Source of the DNA: CAZNDN01 sp964571815
GTDB taxonomy: Bacteria; Fibrobacterota; Chitinivibrionia; Chitinivibrionales; WJKA01
Assembly: GCA_964571815.1 (NCBI GenBank)
Contig: CAZNDN010000020.1
Span: forward strand, 1-45,450
Reading direction: 5' to 3'
DNA: 45,450 nt
Within the stretch, counting starts at the first letter, position 1. Every line of letters starts with the position of its first letter. The position numbers were made by a program, and so were the translations under genes. The notes under the pieces were generated by a model. The model was given only the letters and a program-made list of their open reading frames with translations, was not told where the DNA came from and made no database searches. Positions 42,915 to 45,450 of this stretch are shown in pieces.

Positions 42915-44093
42915 TCAAGAATGGGTCCCGGAACGCTTCGAATCTACTTCGGCGTAGTGCTCGACAACTTCCGCGTAGAAGCTCTTCCGCTTTGCCAGTA
43001 CGTTTGTCCATGTGAAATCCAGGGCGCGAGATCTCCCCCGACTTCCCAGGTGCTCCCGAAGATTCTTGTTATCAAGGAGTTCCGTGATGCCTTCACGCAA
43101 GGAGACCTGATCGTTCGGTGCAACCATCACTCCCGTTTCACGATCGACGATTGTCTCGGAAAGGCCTTCAATTCGTGTTCCCAGAACGGCTTTTCCACAC
43201 GCAGAGGCCTCCAGCGCGACGTTCCCCCACGATTCAAAACGAGAAGGAATCACCACAAAGAGGCATTCCCTGAGATACCTCCTGTGTTGTTCGCCTTCAA
43301 CGCGTCCTTTGAGACGGATTCTTTGCTCCAGTCCTCTCCGGTGGATTTCTCTCTGGAGCTTGAGGCGATCCTTGCCGTCACCACACACGAGCAACCCGGG
43401 CAGATCATCGCGTTGGGCTGCAAGGGATGCGTAGGCCTCGACCAGAACATCCAGGCCCTTCTGAAAGACATCAATTCTACCCAGATAGAGAATGTAGTCC
43501 TCCCGGACGGCCTTTTCTTCCGGCACTTCAAAGAGCTTTTCATCGACGCCGTTGGGTATCATTTCAATGCGACATGAATTGTTCGTGGGAAGTATACGCT
43601 CCAACGCGTTTCTCGTTGACCGGGAGTTCACAACGAAATAGCGGTAGCGCCTGAGGAGATACCGTTCAAGAAAGAAATGGACGAGTCCGAGCGGCCCGTA
43701 TTTCTTGAGGATATTGGTTGAGAAGATGTTCCTCACGGAGAGGATAACCGGTGCCTTCCTGCAGAGGTACGAAAATGCCGGCGCATAGGCCGAGAAATCG
43801 TCGACGAGAAGGTCAAAATCCGCTCTTCTGATATGCGGCCATACTCCCACCGTGTATGACAATCTGCTGAGAAGATAGCCGGCGTATGAAGGGTTCGATC
43901 CCAGAACGACTCCGGCACGGTACTGAGTTCGATTGCCTTCCGTTACCTCCCGGGCGCCCGGATATGTGCCGGTTATAACGTTGACCCGGTAGTCGCCCGT
44001 GAGTTTGCGGTAGATGTCCATGGTGCGCTGAGCACCTCCGCCACCAAGCCACGGATTATGTACGTCATCGTAAGTCAGATGGACGATTTTCAT
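42915..44093 (-). CDS. GT4-family glycosyltransferase
   Basis: A 392-residue GT-B glycosyltransferase likely involved in surface polysaccharide synthesis. The N-terminus MKIVHLTYDDVHNPWLGGGGAQ has the Gly-rich acceptor loop. The C-terminal domain starts at ILYLGRIDVFQKGLDVL, and the donor site motif is ESWGNVALEASACGKAVLGT (EX7E type). It lacks membrane helices. The ATG at 44093 overlaps the stop of the upstream methyltransferase by four bases, which sets the start; the longer frame to 44456 runs through the methyltransferase gene and is rejected. The donor sugar cannot be inferred. Base composition is lower in GC than the metabolic genes to the left. Confidence 0.9.
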   Translation of the reverse strand: MKIVHLTYDDVHNPWLGGGGAQRTMDIYRKLTGDYRVNVITGTYPGAREVTEGNRTQYRAGVVLGSNPSYAGYLLSRLSYTVGVWPHIRRADFDLLVDDFSAYAPAFSYLCRKAPVILSVRNIFSTNILKKYGPLGLVHFFLERYLLRRYRYFVVNSRSTRNALERILPTNNSCRIEMIPNGVDEKLFEVPEEKAVREDYILYLGRIDVFQKGLDVLVEAYASLAAQRDDLPGLLVCGDGKDRLKLQREIHRRGLEQRIRLKGRVEGEQHRRYLRECLFVVIPSRFESWGNVALEASACGKAVLGTRIEGLSETIVDRETGVMVAPNDQVSLREGITELLDNKNLREHLGSRGRSRALDFTWTNVLAKRKSFYAEVVEHYAEVDSKRSGTHS

Positions 44094-44842
44094 TCCGTTA
44101 CGTGCCGGGGAAGGTCCTTCCTGCCCTGGTCTTCTTTTCTGCACTTGAGTATGATAATGCTCCCCAGCGAAACGGCGACGGAGGATGCAAGCCGTTCGAT
44201 GGCGTTGACAAGGCTGTAGCGGCTTGCCGCCACTGCGGTTTTCCGGACGATAGAAAACCCGTTGTGTTCCACGATTTCCTTGAACGCTCCGTACGTAAAG
44301 CTTCGTATGTGCCCGGGTGGAACCAGGTCTCTTCGGAATCGGTTTCCATAGGTGGATTTTCTCGATGAGACTTCGGTATACAATGGCTGCAGGCCCATAC
44401 AGATGAAAACCCTGTTCAGAATTGATGCGAGGTTGGGGGTGCTGATAATGAGGCACCCCTGCGGTCGAAGCACTCTAGCTGTTTTTAGAATGAGACCGTC
44501 GGTGTCACGTATGTGCTCGATCACTTCGCCGCACACGACCAAATCGAAAAAACCGTCCTCGAATGGTATGTCTTCTTCGTCGAGGTCGCACGCTTTCACC
44601 TCATTAAACAGGTGGGCGGCCTTGTCGAGGATCTTGTGTGACAAGTCGATTCCGTACGCTTCTCCCTTGAAGCGTTCGCGGTAGCACTGCATGCTCAGTC
44701 CGTCCCAGACTCCGATTTCAAGGAGCCGGCCGTCAGTCGGCAATAGTCGGGTTACCGCGCGCAACCGATCAAGATTCCGGTGGTCCCCGGGCATGCTTTT
44801 TGAGAATCTCTCTTCAACTTGGCGTTTTGCGGTAGAGCCCAT
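44090..44842 (-). CDS. Class I SAM-dependent methyltransferase
   Basis: A 250-residue methyltransferase. Motif I is LLEIGVWDGLSMQCY (about 40-54; the glycine pattern is less strict than E-x-G-x-G-x-G), followed by a GIDLSHKILDKAA strand end and the motif IV-like FFDLVVCGEVIEH and LRPQGCLIISTPN. This is the pattern of UbiE/type-11 methyltransferases commonly found in O-antigen or capsule clusters, where they methylate sugars or lipid carriers. The substrate is unknown. A weak AAGG lies ten bases before the ATG at 44842. It is translationally coupled to the GT4 gene downstream and divergent from the secreted protein at 45072. Confidence 0.88.
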   Translation of the reverse strand: MGSTAKRQVEERFSKSMPGDHRNLDRLRAVTRLLPTDGRLLEIGVWDGLSMQCYRERFKGEAYGIDLSHKILDKAAHLFNEVKACDLDEEDIPFEDGFFDLVVCGEVIEHIRDTDGLILKTARVLRPQGCLIISTPNLASILNRVFICMGLQPLYTEVSSRKSTYGNRFRRDLVPPGHIRSFTYGAFKEIVEHNGFSIVRKTAVAASRYSLVNAIERLASSVAVSLGSIIILKCRKEDQGRKDLPRHVTE

Positions 44843-45020
44843 GCTCCGAATGCCTTAATCCGAGTGTGACCCGCCGGTTTGCTCGTATTTCGCACAGGCA
44901 GGGAAAATACATTCCCGATTGCGCCAAAAAGTGGATCAGGGGAGAAGGAAGGGAGCGTTTGCTGGATTTCATGGGAAGTAACTGAGGGCTGCGTCCGCGT
45001 GCATTTATTTTACCCAATTA

Positions 45021-45049
45021 TGTAGAACCAGAGCCACAAATAGTATAAC
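45021..45049 (+). promoter_or_regulatory. Candidate promoter for the right-edge secreted protein
   Basis: TATAAC (45044-45049, five of six -10 matches) lies 17 bases after TGTAGA (45021-45026), a poor -35. It is in the AT-rich 229-base region between the divergent methyltransferase and secreted-protein genes. Confidence 0.3.
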
Positions 45050-45071
45050 ACCGTTCGGGAGAATCGCTGTA

Positions 45072-45450
45072 ATGGGGCTGCGGCGCTCAAGGCAATCAGA
45101 ACATCATCTCCTGCAGGTTCGACGCCACTTCGGCTTGGTCCTGACGGGAATCTGCACTCTGCAAGTGCTCCTGGTTGACTGTGCAGCGCCGACCAACCCG
45201 CTCGAAAAGCCACCGCGGCTTTTTTCCTATCAACGCGACACCCTTAGTTTGACCGTTGGCGATACGCTGAAGCCCATAAGCCCGGACTACCGCGGACTTG
45301 TGGATTCATTCCGGATCAACCCGACTCTCCCAGCGGGGATCTCGCTGGATCCGTCCACGGGCAGTGTCTTCGGCACGCCTGTGGACACGCTGTCTCCCTG
45401 CAGGTATACCGTAACTGCGAAGAACCGGTTTGGAACAACCAATACCGCTT
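45072..45450 (+). CDS. Secreted or lipoprotein-like protein with putative Ig domain, 3' end beyond the window
   Basis: The frame is open from the ATG at 45072 to the right edge (126 complete codons) without a stop. GGGAG (45057-45061) lies ten bases upstream. The N-terminus MGLRRSRQSEHHLLQV precedes a hydrophobic stretch (about 21-36, GLVLTGICTLQVLLV) ending at DCAAP, a signal peptide with an imperfect lipobox (Asp before Cys). From about residue 55, FSYQRDTLSLTVGD and LPAGISLDPSTGSVFGTP match the He_PIG-type putative Ig domain found in surface proteins. It is likely a surface-exposed repeat protein, similar in style to the other two large Ig-type proteins here. Confidence 0.75.
   Translation, partial: MGLRRSRQSEHHLLQVRRHFGLVLTGICTLQVLLVDCAAPTNPLEKPPRLFSYQRDTLSLTVGDTLKPISPDYRGLVDSFRINPTLPAGISLDPSTGSVFGTPVDTLSPCRYTVTAKNRFGTTNTA

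Noticed and set aside
44941..45213. Short minus-strand frames in the right-edge intergenic region
   Set aside because: They overlap the AT-rich promoter region and the start of the plus-strand Ig-domain gene, with no domain or start signal.

Overview
The window is a draft-assembly scaffold piece (two runs of exactly 100 N, at 20681-20780 and 27160-27259) from a GC-rich, didermic bacterium. Lipoproteins, heptose-phosphate metabolism, YfhO-type membrane proteins and large secreted Ig-type proteins all fit a Gram-negative envelope. The best taxonomic hint is a TIGR02147/DUF4423-type protein (15029-15871), a family first described from Fibrobacter. A member of Fibrobacterota or a close relative is therefore the leading guess, but this is an inference from one family. 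I found no rRNA, tRNA, CRISPR array, insertion sequence or phage gene.

Layout. 1-4903 (minus) is a tightly packed operon, glyS-ddl-tsaB-PAS/PP2C phosphatase, followed by a secreted protein that runs off the left edge. 5103-7280 (minus) holds purC and a DUF763 gene. 7467-9731 (plus) is a large lipoprotein with tandem Ig-like repeats. It is followed by a structured intergenic patch with a REP-like palindrome. 9954-14868 is a divergent glycan module: a GH130 enzyme facing a GT4 fusion protein and a second GT4. 15029-18150 has the TIGR02147 protein divergent from a coupled acyltransferase (DUF374)-GT2-pcm operon. 18423-21794 is pyruvate:ferredoxin oxidoreductase, ending in a clean terminator. 22266-25910 is a 1214-residue secreted protein. 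26366-29010 is a multi-PAS hybrid histidine kinase broken by an N gap and by a one-base frameshift. 29428-38020 is a four-gene trehalose/alpha-glucan operon, treZ-GH57(DUF3536)-treY-malQ. The right end (38054-45450) is envelope and surface-polysaccharide biology: a small lipoprotein, a YfhO-like membrane protein, gmhB, an LPG-synthase-type membrane protein, a GT4, a methyltransferase and the start of another secreted Ig-domain protein.

How the genes work together. The TreY/TreZ/MalQ/GH57 operon would rearrange alpha-1,4-glucans and convert malto-oligosaccharide ends to trehalose. The GH130/GT4/GT4 module looks like a second carbohydrate pathway, probably making or recycling a mannose- or glucose-containing oligosaccharide whose identity cannot be read from sequence. 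GmhB, the GT4/GT2 enzymes, the DUF374 acyltransferase and the LPG-synthase-type protein point to lipopolysaccharide or surface-glycan assembly. PFOR indicates ferredoxin-linked, oxygen-sensitive pyruvate metabolism.

The most notable points are: the GH130/GT4-fusion/GT4 module; a new-looking triplicated Ig-like module in the 7467-9731 lipoprotein; a poly-G tract inside the leader region of the left-edge secreted protein; a GmhB lacking most of its zinc ligands; an altered ATP-grasp loop in Ddl; a single-base frameshift in the histidine kinase; and evidence that both N runs are placeholders of the wrong length. Two genes open at the window edges (1-560 minus, 45072-45450 plus) have no stop codon in view.
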